A stretch of DNA of 64,000 nt from Muscardinus avellanarius (taxonomy: Eukaryota > Chordata > Mammalia > Rodentia > Gliridae), in contig OY726558.1 of the NCBI GenBank assembly GCA_963383645.1, positions 183,265,634 to 183,329,633 of the forward strand, given 5' to 3'. The notes beneath the pieces are model-generated. The model was not told the origin of the DNA. It saw only the letters and a program-made list of their open reading frames with translations, and made no database searches. Both the position numbers and the translations under genes were made by a program. This document shows, piece by piece, positions 22,620 to 34,661 of the stretch. The stretch's first letter is position 1. Every line of letters begins with the position of its first letter.

Positions 22620-22841
22620 GCTGGGCATAGTGGTGCATGCTGGTAATCTCAGCATTTGAGAGGCTGAGACAAGAGAATTGTAGTTCCTGGCCAGTCTCAG
22701 CTACTTAGTAAGCCTCTTTGCAACCCAGTGAGACTGTTTCAAAATAAAGAATATAAAATAGGACTAGAGGTGTAGCTTAAAGGCAGAATGGCCCTTTAAG
22801 CTACACCCATCCCTAGTACTGCGAAAGAAAGAAAGAAAGAA
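22620..22841 (+). mobile_element. B1-dID SINE inserted in L1, right arm carrying an inverted copy
   Basis: The left arm is normal (CTGGGCATAGTGGTGCATGC). In the right arm the usual GCCCCTGGGTTC is replaced by CCTTTAAGCTACACC, the exact reverse complement of GGTGTAGCTTAAAGG 10 bases earlier. The tail is (GAAA)n at 22822-22841. Confidence 0.9.
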
Positions 22842-22929
22842 ACTTATCCTATGATAACCCTGTTATACCACTTCTGGATATGTTTACCCCCCAAAAATTA
22901 AACCCAGAGTACCATAGTAAAGAATATAC

Positions 22930-22978
22930 ATAAGAATAAAGTAAAATGGCATTAACTTCATATATAATTAGTGTCTCT

Positions 22979-23011
<33 letters not shown>

Positions 23012-23030
23012 ACACACACACACACACACT
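22930..23030. repeat. templated insertion plus (TC)/(AC)n in L1
   Basis: 22930-22972 duplicates 22029-22071 with one mismatch. It is followed by TCTCTCTCTACAC and an (AC)n run to 23030. Ordinary L1 text resumes at CATCAGATGAATGGAT. The block replaces ORF2 sequence present in other copies. Confidence 0.88.
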
Positions 23031-23486
23031 TCATCAGATGAATGGATTATAAAATTATGGGATATACACACAATGAAATTCTAATCTGGCACAAATAAGA
23101 GCAAAATTATCTCATTTGCAAGGAAATATATAAAACTAGAAAATATTATGTTAATTGAGATTAGTCAGTCACAAAAAGTGAAAGGTTTTATGCTTTCCCT
23201 CATATGTGGAACCTAGGAGAAACTGAGCTACGGGAGGAGCTCTAGACAAAGGAGGAGAAACCCCAGTGGAGTGATGGAGGGGACGTAAGGGAGAGAGGCA
23301 GGAGGGAGAAGGGAGAGTTAATGAAGGAAATACTTCATTGGACATGATATGCATACACAAATTTATCAATGCCAATCACAGTGTTATACTGGAGAAGGTG
23401 AGAGGGTGGGGTGGGAGCCGAGGAAAGGCTCAGAGAGCACTATGGGCATGTGTACTTCAGTCACCATGAACATACAGTGCATCAAT

Positions 23487-23489
<3 letters not shown>

Positions 23490-23534
<45 letters not shown>
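23490..23534. repeat. (AC)n microsatellite at L1 3' end
   Basis: Starts straight after CATCAATAA of the L1, taking the place of the A tail. Confidence 0.95.
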
Positions 23535-23537
<3 letters not shown>

Positions 23538-23662
23538 CAAACAAAAACCAGGTATTCATGTATACCAGCCTCTTTGGTTTCCTTCTGCTAATATAGATCC
23601 TGTTTCAGTAGATAGAGGTAGGTAGGTCTCACAATTCTTCATTTTTCTTTATTTTAAAATAC

Positions 23663-24223
23663 TTTTTTTTACTAGCACATTTTAATTATAAATCATAGTG
23701 AGATTAAAAGCTATAGAAACAAGCATGCTCATAGGTCTTTGGTTTTCAGGTTCTACCTTGAACACCCAAGGAGGGCTACCCACTCCTTTACCTAAAAGTG
23801 AGATTGGCAGTGATACCTTCACACAGGCACACAGCATACATTGAACCATTTCTTTCATCAGTTCTCCTTTTTCCCATCCCTTCCTCCTTCCCCAGTCCCC
23901 TTTCACTATTCATCTGGTCGCTTTCCTCAGTCATCTAATGTTCCTTTTGTTTTCTATTTTCTCTCCTAAATCTACATATGAGAGGAACAAATGACCTTTG
24001 ACTTTCTGACACTGGTTGATCTCAGCATAATTTTCTCTAATTCCATCCATGTCCCTACAAATGACATAATTTTGTTTTTCTTTATGGCTGATTAAAATTC
24101 CATCATGTATATATGTCAAATTTTAGTTATCTATTTATTTGTTAATGAATACCTAGGCTTATATGCAAATTGGTACAACCCTATGGAGATCAGTATGAAG
24201 GTTCTCAAAAGACTGGGGATGAA
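23663..24223 (-). mobile_element. LINE-1 with 5' inversion (twin-priming structure)
   Basis: 23663-24157 is antisense 3' UTR and ORF2 end, ending AATGAATACCTAGG. From about 24160 the text is sense ORF2 (GCAAATTGGTACAACC, CTATGGAGATCAGTATG) from slightly upstream in the element. The head-to-head join is the known product of twin-primed reverse transcription. A SINE lies at the inverted end. Confidence 0.82.
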
Positions 24224-24321
24224 TGGGTGTGGTGGTGTATGCCTCTAGTCTTTGTACTTGGGAAACTGAGACAGGAGGATCACAGGTTGAAAGCCAATCT
24301 CAGAAATTTAGCAAGATGCTA
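24224..24321 (+). mobile_element. B1-dID SINE, truncated
   Basis: Left arm GGGTGTGGTGGTGTATGCC to AAATTTAGCAAGATGC, then similarity ends at AAGAGGGAGAGAG. The dID arm is missing. Confidence 0.8.
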
Positions 24322-27179
24322 AGAGGGAGAGAGAACAAATAAGGAAGAGGATTCAAAGAAACAAGGATGATTCCTAAGGCCACAACCCCGGGGAGCCACC
24401 CTCTCTAGCCACACTTCAGCAGCCTAGGTAACCACCCTCTTGACTCAGTCACATCAACTTGGAACACCAATTTATGAGCTCTTAAGGGAACATTCTATAT
24501 CTAATTATAACAGTAACTCACTCCACGGGCTTCTGCTACATGGAAGGAGCTCAGGAGGCATCATCAATGTGACCATCTTCTTAGGAACATCTATCTGGAA
24601 ACGTATCATTTGTGCTTGGCACTAAAGCAGGTCACAGCTGGGAGTACTTCATGGATCATTTTTCTAGTCTTCCTTTGATTACAGAGGAAGAAACTAAGAC
24701 ATCAAGAAGGACAGTTTTCAAAACTATCATCCTCAACTTTTATAGTGCATTTTGTGCCAAAAGGCTTGAATAAATGTGGGATCTGAAAGATTCATTTAGG
24801 AATGATCTAAATTTAATTTTTCAAAGAGGACTAAGATTGAGAAGGGATTAAACACACAAAAGGAAATTCCTGCCAAGTTAAAAAATGAAAGTGAGAATGT
24901 GTACTTCCTTGTACTGTTGTTGCCTACTGGTTCAAATCATTCTTTTTGGCCTTAAATGCAAAAAAAAAAATGCTACGTTAATGCCAAAATGACTTTGAAT
25001 CTTTTATATTCAGGTAAAGTATAGACAGTGAGCTAGATAAGCTAGGAATATCCCTGCACACATGATAATGTTTGGGGTGGGAATTTCTTAGCACCTCCCT
25101 TTTTCTTTCTGTTACATTTCCTGATGACCATCTTTATCTTGAGGTACAGAGTTTTCTCTTGCCTACTGCTTTTCCTCTCCAGGGAAACACTGATCAGGTG
25201 TGCTCCTTCATGCTCTAGGAATCAAAGAATGACTTTTTATAGCTATATTTTTTATAAACAACATCAAAACCAATGGCGGATACACTTCAAACATTAGAAA
25301 GGGTGTTCATAGCCATTTATCAGGGTCTTCTTGTTTTCTTTCAAATAATTTTTATAGAAAGAGTACTTGTCTTATTTCCATGAAAGATTAGCTTTTGTTA
25401 AAGTGTCAAAAATAACGGTAAAAGGCAACCTCTGAGGCATTATTTTTCAGGAAAAGGTTTCATGGAACATTTAGACTTGGAATATTGGATATTGGCTTTC
25501 TTGTTATCTACAAGTCATTGGAGGACTGACACATGGCTTGTAGGACTCAATAAATAGTGCTACCTTTGGGTTTCCATTACTTTTCTGCCCAGATACGGGA
25601 GCAATGCAGAGACAGACACAAAGTCAGGCAGGTATATGAGATGCTTTTTTGTCGATGATGTTGATGAATTTAGGAATTCCACTCTTCCGGATAATGGAGT
25701 TTTCTAACAATCTGCTCTCAAGGAGAGAGACTCAGTACAATTAAATGGAGAGACCCAAGTTTCTTCAATGACAGCTTCCTCTAGAGAGGGTCTGCCTCTA
25801 GTCATTATAGAATTGGAGGAACATGTTTTCTGTGGGTATGCTGATTACCATACATGAGTAGAGAAAAAGACCTGAGCTGCCCTTGTCTGGTTCCTACTTC
25901 CAAATATACCAATCAGAAAAAATTCACACCTCCTCCTCTCAGAGAGAAGTAAGATGAGAGAAGACAAGATCAAGAAGTTGCCTTAATTGTATGTTCTTCA
26001 AGAAGGAATAGAAGATGTGTTCTTGCCTAACATTTTGCACTTTTATTCTCTTTTTTCCTGTTTCTTCATGGCCCAATAGTTTCTGAGGCAGTGCCCATTG
26101 GAGAATCCTAGCTTTGTTCAGCTGTGCCCATGACTGGTTGGGTAGTCCCAGAATGATTAGGCAGATTTCATAGCATGTTTTCTCAGCTGAGCTCTTAATC
26201 CTTCATGCAATATTGCTTTTGTTACAATAAAACAAGTATTTGTTCTCCTTTTGCTTGACTCCTATGATTGTCCCTCAGTTGAAATCAAGCTTGGGTAGGG
26301 AATGAAGACATTATTTACTGAGTTCCTCAAACTTCATTCTTGAGAGTCAGGACACTACTCAATATTATAGATTATTTTGCTAAAATCTTTAAAAGTTAAT
26401 TATTAATCTATTACATTTCTAAAATTGCTAAGATTAATTAGGTATAAGATACTTTAGTAAATTATTATAGAATTTTGGGTATTCTGTGAATAAAGACTAC
26501 AAAAACCTATAAAAATTATAATTTTTTAATCCTGAGAGAACTTTGAGGCTTTCTATTTTAACCTGATCTTATTATTATTTTTCTTTTTAGTAGTAACTGG
26601 AAAAACTAAAATTGAGAGAGAATAAGATAGTAACACAGAGATCATGTGTGAAAGAATGAACAACTTCCTATATTTTATATAACCTTGACATGAGTCAAGT
26701 TTATATTTGTGGTTGAATTAGAACAAAAATAAACTATTACTAAGGTTTCATAAATCTGGGACCTGCTTTTAAAACAAATCACCTAACTTAGCTCACTCTT
26801 CCAATCAAATGCACTTTGTTGTTTATGGCACTCTCTACACTTTTGAGAGTAATAATTTTTTTCTACCTTCTTTATTTCACTTGATAAATACTGATGTCTT
26901 TCATTGTTTCTACTGGAGCTTGAAATTAATATAGTTTTATATACCAGTATTACCAATTATATGAGAATCATGATGGCTGTAAGGTTTAAGCAATGTTGAA
27001 GAGAGCATAGAGATGGGTTGCATTGTGAGGCAGTGTGCCATTTAATAAATACATACGATTAGGTTGGAGAGGCAAAGAAATGTTTTGTCACAATAGCTTT
27101 CTTCCCACTATTATTCTGGGGTCACCAACATTTCCTTTAGCACCTCAAGAATTTATACTGCCATAAATACTGCACTCTT
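24322..27179. other. unassigned sequence
   Basis: The longest stretch without a recognised repeat. 25560-26340 is richer in purine/pyrimidine motifs and has an AATAAA at about 26227, which could belong to a decayed LTR, but no TG...CA ends were found. No coding frame above 61 codons. Confidence 0.35.
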
Positions 27180-28019
27180 TAATTTTTTAGCGTTTTTACA
27201 ATATTTTTGTTAGTGCATTGTAATTATATAGCAAAATGAGACTCAAAGTGATCCAGTCATAAATGCACAAAGCACTTGGTGTTTCCTTCCTTAACCAGTC
27301 CTGTTCCCAAATTCTCCCTCCTTATACATGTTAGTGAGATTGACAGCGATACCTTCATCTATAGATACAAGGTTATTTGATGTTTTCTTCCTCAATCCTC
27401 CTTTTTTTCCTCTCTTCCTCTAACAATTCCCTTCAACTTTCTTCCTGGCCCTCTCATCATTTATCTAAAGTAACTTTTCCTTCCTGTTTTCTATCAGGCA
27501 TCCACATGAGAGAGAACACATATGATCCTTGACTTTCTGTGGCTGCCTGATATCACATAATATTCTCTAATTTTATCTATTTTCCTGAAAATGATAAAAC
27601 CTTTTCTTTATGGCTGAGTAAAATCCCATTTGTGGATATGCCACATTTTGTTTATTCATTCATCTGTTGAGAGATACCTTGTTTAGCTTTATAATTTGGC
27701 TATTGTGAATTGTGTTCCTAAAAACATGGATATGCATGTGTCACTATAGTATTCTGGCTTTCTTTTGGAAAGATACCTAGGACTGATGTAGCTGGGTCAT
27801 TTGTATTCATTTCCTAGTATTTTGAGGAGCCTCCATACCGATCTCCACAGAGATTGTACTAATTTATAATCCCACCAATAGTGTATGAGAGTTCCTATTT
27901 CCCCACATTTTTGCAAGAATTTATTATTGTATTTATTTATTGCAGTACTGGTAAAACACAGGGACATTCTACCTTTGAGTTACACCCATAGCCCTGTTTT
28001 TTATTTATTTATTTTATTT

Positions 28020-28085
28020 TTTCTTAATTATTTTATTGGTGCATTTTATTTATACATCATAACGGGGTAAAAAACTTGTGTAAGC
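28020..28085 (-). mobile_element. LINE-1 3' stub inside a SINE
   Basis: TTTTATTGGTGCATTTTATTT and ATACATCATAACGGGG match the antisense L1 3' terminus seen at 4820, 27210 and 41170. Only about 65 bp is present. Confidence 0.65.
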
Positions 28086-28124
28086 ATAAATGCACATTCT
28101 TTACTTATGTATTTATGTATTTAT

Positions 28125-28335
28125 TTATTTTTTTTGCACGTCTGAGGATGGAACCCAGGGGAATTTGACCTCCAAGCTACAACCCCTGCGCTATTTTTTA
28201 TTCTTTATTTTGAAGCCAGGTCTCACTGAGTTGCAGAAGGCCTTACTAAGTAGCTGAGGCTGTCCACGAACCGAAATCCTCCAGGTCTCAGCCTCCCGAA
28301 TGCTGGGATTACAAGCATGCGCCACCACGCCCGGC
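28125..28335 (-). mobile_element. B1-dID SINE (type I), innermost copy
   Basis: Complete: GAGGATGGAACCCAGGGG to GCATGCGCCACCACGCCCGGC. CpGs are retained, so it is younger than its host SINE. Confidence 0.9.
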
Positions 28336-29187
28336 CATATTCTTTATTTTGAAACAGGGTCTCACTGAGTTTCAAAGAGCCTCACTAAATCGTAGCTGAG
28401 TCTGTCCAAAAACCTCAATCCTCCAGTCTCAGCCTCCCAAAAGCTGGGATTACAAGGGTGTGCCACCATGCCCGGCTCTTGTTTTTATTCTTAATGATTG
28501 CCATTTTAACTCGAGTTAAATGGAATCTCACTGTAGTTTTGATTTGTATCTTCCTTTGCAATTGATGTTGAACATTTTTTTAAATGAATTTGTTTGCCAT
28601 TTGTATTTCTTCTCTTAAAGTATCTATTTGGTTCAATTTCCCACTTTTATTTTGATTTTTTTAGTGTTAAGAGATTGAGTTCTTTATGTAATCTTGTTAT
28701 TAGTCTTCTATCAGAGGGGTAGCTGGCAAATATTTTCTCCCATTCTGAAAATTCTATTTTTGGGCTTTTGATTATATCCTTTGCTGTGCAAAAGCTTTTT
28801 TAATTTAATACAATCCCATTTATAGACTTTGAGTTTTATTTCATGAGCTTTGAGAGTCTTATTGAGGAGTCCCTATCAGAGGCTACATGTTGGAGAGCCG
28901 GTCTTACATTTTAGTCTAGTAATTACAAAGTTCCTAGTCTAATTCCTAGGTCTTTGATACATTTTGGGTTGGATTTTGTGCAGGGTGAGAAAATGGGGTC
29001 TGACTTCATTCTGCTGTATACAGATATTCAGTTTTTCTAATTGTTGAAAAGGCTGTTTTTACTCTAGGTTAGGTTTTTGTATCCTTTTGTCAAAAATCAA
29101 CTGGCTGTAAGTGCGAGGATTTATTTTTCCATCTTCTATTCCATTGATCTATGCGTCTGGTTTTATTGGGCCAATGTTTTGTTAAGA

Positions 29188-30164
29188 ACTTATGTTCTTC
29201 AGTAACTGGCCTTTCCATGTTTATCATTGTTTTTGTTGTAGAAATGTAGTTTATATATTATCCCTTTAGGTATGCATAAAGTAGAATATTAGAGCAGAAT
29301 AAGACTTTGGAATAGAATGAAAGATGGATATATTGAGACTCAGGGAAGTGATTTGATATGAGTTGCATACCCATTAATGGTTGAGCCTAGACTGGGGCCT
29401 CAATATCTTAATTCCTATTTCAATTTTCTGTTCAGTATTTTAATGAAAATTTTTCCAGAAGAAAGTATTTTTTATTCGGTCTATAAAACTAACATGCAGC
29501 CATGTAGAAATTTTCAGCAGTAGAGACAGAAACAAAAATGGAAATGCAAATTGAATGCAGTTACATAATTTAGAATAATTCACCTTAACCTTTGGTGCAT
29601 ATCTCTCCAGATATCTCCCTCTACATATTTATACCTTTCATGCTAATGATTTATTAAAATTAAATATAGATATGATAAACCATTTTATAGATACACCATA
29701 TTGTATATATACATCCATCTGTTACTAGATATAGTTTCTTTTTTTATATTTGTGGTACTGGGGATTCAACCCAATGGCATTCTACCTCTGAGTTACATCC
29801 GCAGACCTTTTATTTTATTATTTGGAAACTGGTTCTCACTAAGTTGCTGACAACCTCACTAAATTGCTGAGGCAGGCTTCAAACCTCTGATCCTCCTGTC
29901 TTAGCCTCCCAAGTACTGGGATTACAAGCGTGCACCACCGTGCCCAGCTTAGACATGGTCTAAACAACAACATTTTTCTTTATGTTTCTGTTTTTTTTTC
30001 TGTCAATTAAAATATTAATGAATAATTTATTTGATATCTTTATTTTATATTATATGGTTATCTTTAAATTATGCGAAATGTATTGTAGTGAAGGCTATGA
30101 CTAGAGTCTCAGCTTTATATTTTTGAAGAAGATAATTAGGTTTACAACCCAACATACTGAATTG
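29188..30164. other. non-L1 block between two L1 segments
   Basis: About 975 bp lies between consecutive parts of antisense L1. It contains one SINE (29751-29949) and otherwise unrecognised AT-rich sequence. Confidence 0.45.
29751..29949 (-). mobile_element. B1-dID SINE (type I)
   Basis: GGTACTGGGGATTCAACCC to CACCACCGTGCCCAGC. Complete with moderate divergence. Confidence 0.9.
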
Positions 30165-30785
30165 CCTGTCTTCTTCTAGTATTGGTATACTGATGCCAGG
30201 TATTCAGAAATTTATACTTGCAGATAAACTTTAGAATTATATTGTCAATTTCATATTTTCCACCCTCTTGGGACTTCATTGAATTTATAGATTTCATTTA
30301 GGGAGGAAACTGACATCTTTACAATGTAGAAATTTCCTATTCAAGAAGAAGATGATATCTCTACATTTATGTGAATCTTCTTTTATCTCCCTCAGTAGTT
30401 TTATAGTTTTCTTCATTATAGTTTCTTCACATTCTTATTGCTTGTTTCCTTTTTTGGCTGTTATTGTTGGATTCATATAATTTATTTGTATTTAACAGTG
30501 TTAGAAATTCTGTATTTTTCTAAATGTTTTGGATTTTCAAATTCTACAATAGCATATAAAATGATCATTTAAAAATTTTCAGTATTTATACTTCTATTTT
30601 ATTGTCTTCTAAAGCTGTATCTTATTGCACTTACATTAACACTGTGAATGACAGCACTATTTACAGGCATCTTTACCTTCCTCTGACTTCAATAGTTACT
30701 ATTTTTTTTGTCATTTAGCTTAATGATTTAAATCCAGTTTATGATATAACTTATTATGATAGGATTCTATTTTTATTAAAAATAT
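30165..30785 (-). mobile_element. LINE-1 RT-region, antisense
   Basis: TTCATTGAATTTATAGATTTC, CATCTTTACAATGTAG, CTATTCAAGAAGAAGATG and TTCAGTATTTATACTTC follow the order of antisense ORF2 upstream of the segment ending at 29187. Probably the same insertion. Confidence 0.65.
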
Positions 30786-30810
30786 GTTTTTATGAGTATA
30801 TACATTATAA

Positions 30811-30992
30811 GCCAGGCATGGTGGCACATGCCTGTAATCCCAGTACTTGGGAGGCTGAGAAAAAAGGATTTCAGTTTGGAGGCCAGCCTTGGCAACTTAA
30901 TGACACCTTGTTTCAAAGCAAAAAATAAAAAGATATGGGGTGTACCTCAAAGATAGAACACACCTAGTTTAATCCCCTCCGCCCTCCCCACT
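30811..30992 (+). mobile_element. B1-dID SINE (type I)
   Basis: GCCAGGCATGGTGGCACATG to AGTTTAATCCCCTCC. The right arm is worn (GTACCTCAAAGATAGAACAC). Confidence 0.87.
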
Positions 30993-31619
30993 ATATATGC
31001 CTCTGTCTACATATATTTCTTTAAAGCAAAATAAAATTGCCACACAATAATAATTCTATTTGTTATGCAATTATAGTAAACATGTAGTAGATTTTACAAT
31101 CAAAGATGTAAAAGAAATAAATAAGAATAATTTTCAGGTTTTGGTAAGGTGATCTTCCCCACTGTACAAATTACATCTCACAATGGGATGTTTTGCTTCT
31201 AAACTCTGACTGATAAGATTTCATTTAAAATTAATGAATGTGTCTTTTATCAATGACTCCTTCATTAATTAAAATTAATGGAGTGAATTCTTGAAGTAGT
31301 GTTGATACCTCAGTATAAATTAGAAAAATCACACCTTGAATATGTCATGGAAAAGATGGATCTGTATGGGCTGCCGAAGGAGACAGTGACGGGCGACACA
31401 CAAAGTCCCTTTACTTATTTCTGTGGACTTGGAATGAAGGAGAACGTCAGAGGCTGACAAAAGTTTACAAAATTAGATTTTAGAGTAATAGAGCTAAATT
31501 TCTCTTGAAGTATATTTACATTATCTAGGCTTATGTTCAAATATCTCTTTCCTAAGAGGATGTGGGATAAATCTGCGCTGGAGGGTAAATATTTACATCA
31601 TAAATGTGTTTTATATGTT

Positions 31620-31843
31620 CATGTGTGTGTGCGTTTGTGTGTGAGTGTGTGCACGCATGTGTGATGTGGTATGCTGAAAATTTAACACAGAGGCATTCTA
31701 TCTCTGAGAAGCACCCTCAACCTGATTTTACTTTTTATTTTGTAGCAAGGTCTTAGGTTGCTGAGGCTTTCCTTGAGCCTACTGTTCTCTGGTCTCAGCC
31801 TCCCAAGTACTAAGATTGCAGGAATGTGTTACCACTCCTGGCT
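31620..31843 (-). mobile_element. B1-dID SINE, old, with degenerate (GT)n
   Basis: An interrupted GT tract at 31620-31665 leads into GGTATGCTGAAAATTTAACAC and ends ACCACTCCTGGC. The GT tract is again on the 3' side of the element. Confidence 0.8.
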
Positions 31844-32129
31844 GAAAGTGTCCTTAAAAAGTAAAGTGCCTTAAAGAGTAAGTGCTTGGGTAATGGAACT
31901 TTTTGTTTATGGGCAAAGTGTATACAGTCACACAGGATAGAAAGAATCCGATACCAACAGTAAAAATAACGAGGAAAAGGCTCTAGGAAGCACTGATATA
32001 AATTTGAAGAATATTAAAACTTTATAACTGGGGAAGGAGTGGGAAGGGAGCCCAGGGAGAAGCTCACTGGGTCTGTGTGCATATATGCCTCTATCATTCT
32101 GAATGACACTATGACATGAGATTAAAGTG

Positions 32130-32162
<33 letters not shown>

Positions 32163-32782
32163 TTATATATGTGTGTATATATATATATATTTTTTTTTAT
32201 AAAAATATATAAAATAACCAAAGATGCCTCTGCTAAGATAATAAAAGAAAGGAGGTGGTAAGAAAAAATTCTGGTCATAAAAGAGAATGCAAGAAGATCT
32301 TTGCTCTGTTAGTGAGAAAAACAATTTTGACCAAAAAAAAAAGTTTAAGTTTAGTTCTCACATTGGATCCAGTTCTGTCTCACATGTGGCAAGCAGTGCA
32401 ACATTTTTGGTTTACATCTTGGGACATTCTTACTGTTGTCAAATATTTCAGAGTGTGGGCCCTGTGAAGAAAACCCATCTTACAGAAGCAGAAGCTCTGG
32501 TGACGTATACACTAGGATCTTTGTTGGGTAACAGTGATGTTCGTTTGTTGCCACAAATGCTGGGATTTTATGTACGGACTTCGATTGAATCATCTTACAT
32601 CCTTTTCACACTTTCTTTTAACTCTAGTTCTACTTAATCTAGTTCTACTTAATCTTAATTTGACTGCTGCTTAAGTAGTTCAGCACAACCGGAGAGTGAG
32701 AACTTCTGAGATGCCCAGTTCAGGGCAGGAGGGAATGGTGAGCCAGCTGTTCTAGCACAAGTGATTTCTTCATCACACTACA
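31844..32782. other. unassigned sequence with (AC)n/(TA)n at 32133-32190
   Basis: A 116-codon frame overlaps the microsatellite on the minus strand and another runs on the plus strand at 32287-32637. Neither shows recognisable domains. Confidence 0.35.
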
Positions 32783-32975
32783 ATTTACCGAGGACTCACA
32801 ATATTTAGGCTTTGTTGCAGGTTCTTCTCCTTGGTTACTTTCAGCTAATTCCCATTTGAGTCCTGAACAAGGCTTTATTTTTCTCATTGTACAAAAAAGA
32901 AAAAAAGAGGAATTTGAGTATAGGAGAGATTAACTCCAATATAAAGAGGAATTAAACCTAAGATGGGCTCATTCT
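32783..32975 (+). mobile_element. MIR-like SINE, decayed
   Basis: Ordered remnants: CAATTTACCGAGGACTCAC, CTAATTCCCATTTGAGTCC, TTTTTCTCATTGTACAAAA, GGAATTTGAGTATAGGAGAG. They fit MIR from head to core. Confidence 0.5.
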
Positions 32976-33460
32976 GTGCTCTATTCTTTTTTCATTATGT
33001 TGGGATATTCTTGTGTTGGCATATTTAACTCTTCTACTTTATTTCCACTCTGTTTTGTCAATAAATATAAACCATAGCCACCAAATTTAACATTATATTA
33101 TTTAAAGTTGGTTAAAAAGCAGCTACTTTTTTCCTATGTATTGAAACAGCACTAGAATTATATTAGATGATGTGTAAAGATTACTATCTAAAAGTTTGCA
33201 ATTGATAGGAAATTTTGTTGTATTATAAAACATTAACACTGTCCACTCAGTACCTAAACAATTGAATCAACAAAACAAAAAGCTGGTTTTTTTAAAAAGA
33301 TTAATAAGATTGACAAACCCCAGCCAACCTAAGCAAAAGAGAGAATCAACTCCAATTATTAAAATCAGAAATGAAAAAGGAGATATCGACAAACAGTGGG
33401 GAAATTGAAAGGATCATCAGAAACTATTTTGAAAATCTATACTCCAATTGACTGGAAAAC

Positions 33461-34661
33461 ATGGAAGAAATTGATAGATTTTTAAGCACATACAACCTAC
33501 CAAAACTGAACCAAGAGGACATAGCATGCCTAAGCCAACCAATAGCAAGCAAAGAAATAGAAACAGCAAAAATTCTTCTGTCAAATAAAATCCCAGGCCC
33601 TGACGTGCTTCCAGCTGAATTTTATAAAACCTACAGTAAGGAACGAATCCCAATACTTCATAACTTGTTCTGGGAAATTGAAAGAGATGGATTACCCCAA
33701 ATTTCTTCTACAAGGCCAGTATCACATTAATCCCAAAACCAAATAAAGATACCTCAAGAAAGAAAAATTACGGACCAATATCCTTGATGAACATAGATGC
33801 AAAAATTCTAAACAAAATACTAGCTATACACATTCAAAACTATATCAAGAGAATTGTACACCATGACCAAGTTGGTTTCATCCCAGAAAAGCAAGGCTGG
33901 TTCAACATATGCAAATCAATACATGTTATTCACCACATAAATAGAAATGAGAACAATAACCACATCATCATAGCAATAGATGCTGAAAAAGCATTTGACA
34001 AAATCCAACACCCATTTATGCTAAAAACACTGTAGAAAATTGGAATAGAAGGGATGTATTTCAACATCATTAAGAGAATATACAATAAATCAAAGCCAGC
34101 ATCATATTGAATGGGGAAAAACTGCAAGAATTTCCTCTAAAATCAGGAACAAGACAAGGATGCCCACTATCACCACTCCTTTTCAATATAGTCCTCGAGA
34201 CTCTTGCCACAGCAATAAGACAAGAGAAGGAAATAAAAGAAATTCAAATAGGAACAGAAGAATTAAAACTATCGTTATTTGCAGATGACATGATCCTCTA
34301 TCTAGAAGACCTAAAGACTTCAATCAAAAGACTACTGGAGCTGATTAACTAATTCAGCAAAGTTGCAGGATACAAAATCAATCTAAAGAAATCAGTTGCT
34401 TTTCTTTATGCCAACAATGAATCTACAATGAAAGAAATAAAGAAAACAATTCCATTCACTATAACCTCAAAACCAATAAAATACCTAGAAATAAACCTAA
34501 CCAAAGATGTAAAAAACCTCTACAACAAAAACTTTAAAGCATTAAAGAAAGAAATTGAAGAAGATGTTGGAGTATGGCAAGATCTTTCTTGCTCGTGGAT
34601 AGGTAGAATAAATATCATCAAAATGGCCATTCCAGCTGGGCGTGGTGGCGCATGCTTGTAA
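33461..34661 (+). pseudogene. LINE-1 ORF2 reverse-transcriptase domain, broken
   Basis: Four open pieces (33461-33730, 33784-34035, 34107-34352, 34428-34661) occupy three frames. Recognisable RT blocks are [29 protein letters not shown] with the first catalytic aspartate, [12 protein letters not shown], and the catalytic FADD at 34278-34289. At least two frameshifts and extra stops (for example ahead of 34107) disable it. Confidence 0.92.

Larger units (their letters stand above)
22205..23489 (+). mobile_element. LINE-1 3' part, rearranged and SINE-interrupted
   Basis: ORF2 text (AATACAAAGAACTCAAGAG, AAAAGAAGAAATACAAATGG, GGATGTGGAGAAG) is followed by a SINE at 22620-22841, a replaced segment at 22930-23030, the ORF2 end and a 3' UTR ending GTGCATCAATAAA. 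A 42-bp tandem duplication lies at 22277-22359. ORF2 is unreadable. Confidence 0.88.
27935..28476 (-). mobile_element. B1-dID SINE (type I), outer copy split by later insertions
   Basis: The right arm is at 27941-28005 (GCAGTACTGGTAAAACACAGG) and the left arm at 28336-28476, ending CACCATGCCCGGCTC. Between them lie an L1 3' stub and a second complete SINE. Confidence 0.83.
27180..29187 (-). mobile_element. long LINE-1, antisense, interrupted by nested SINEs
   Basis: From the 3' UTR (TTAGTGCATTGTAATTATA) leftmost, through ORF2 C-terminal text (TCTTTATGGCTGAGTAAAATC, GGAGCCTCCATACCGATC), to RT-proximal text (TTCCATTGATCTATGCGTC) at 29140-29187. SINE and L1 pieces interrupt it at 27935-28476. 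It is decayed throughout. Confidence 0.85.

Noticed and set aside
25560..26340. Possible LTR with AATAAA near 26227
   Set aside because: No terminal TG/CA pair, target duplication or TATA box in a consistent layout could be found.
31928..32278. 116-codon minus-strand frame
   Set aside because: Contains the AC microsatellite; hydrophobic look comes from AT-rich DNA.
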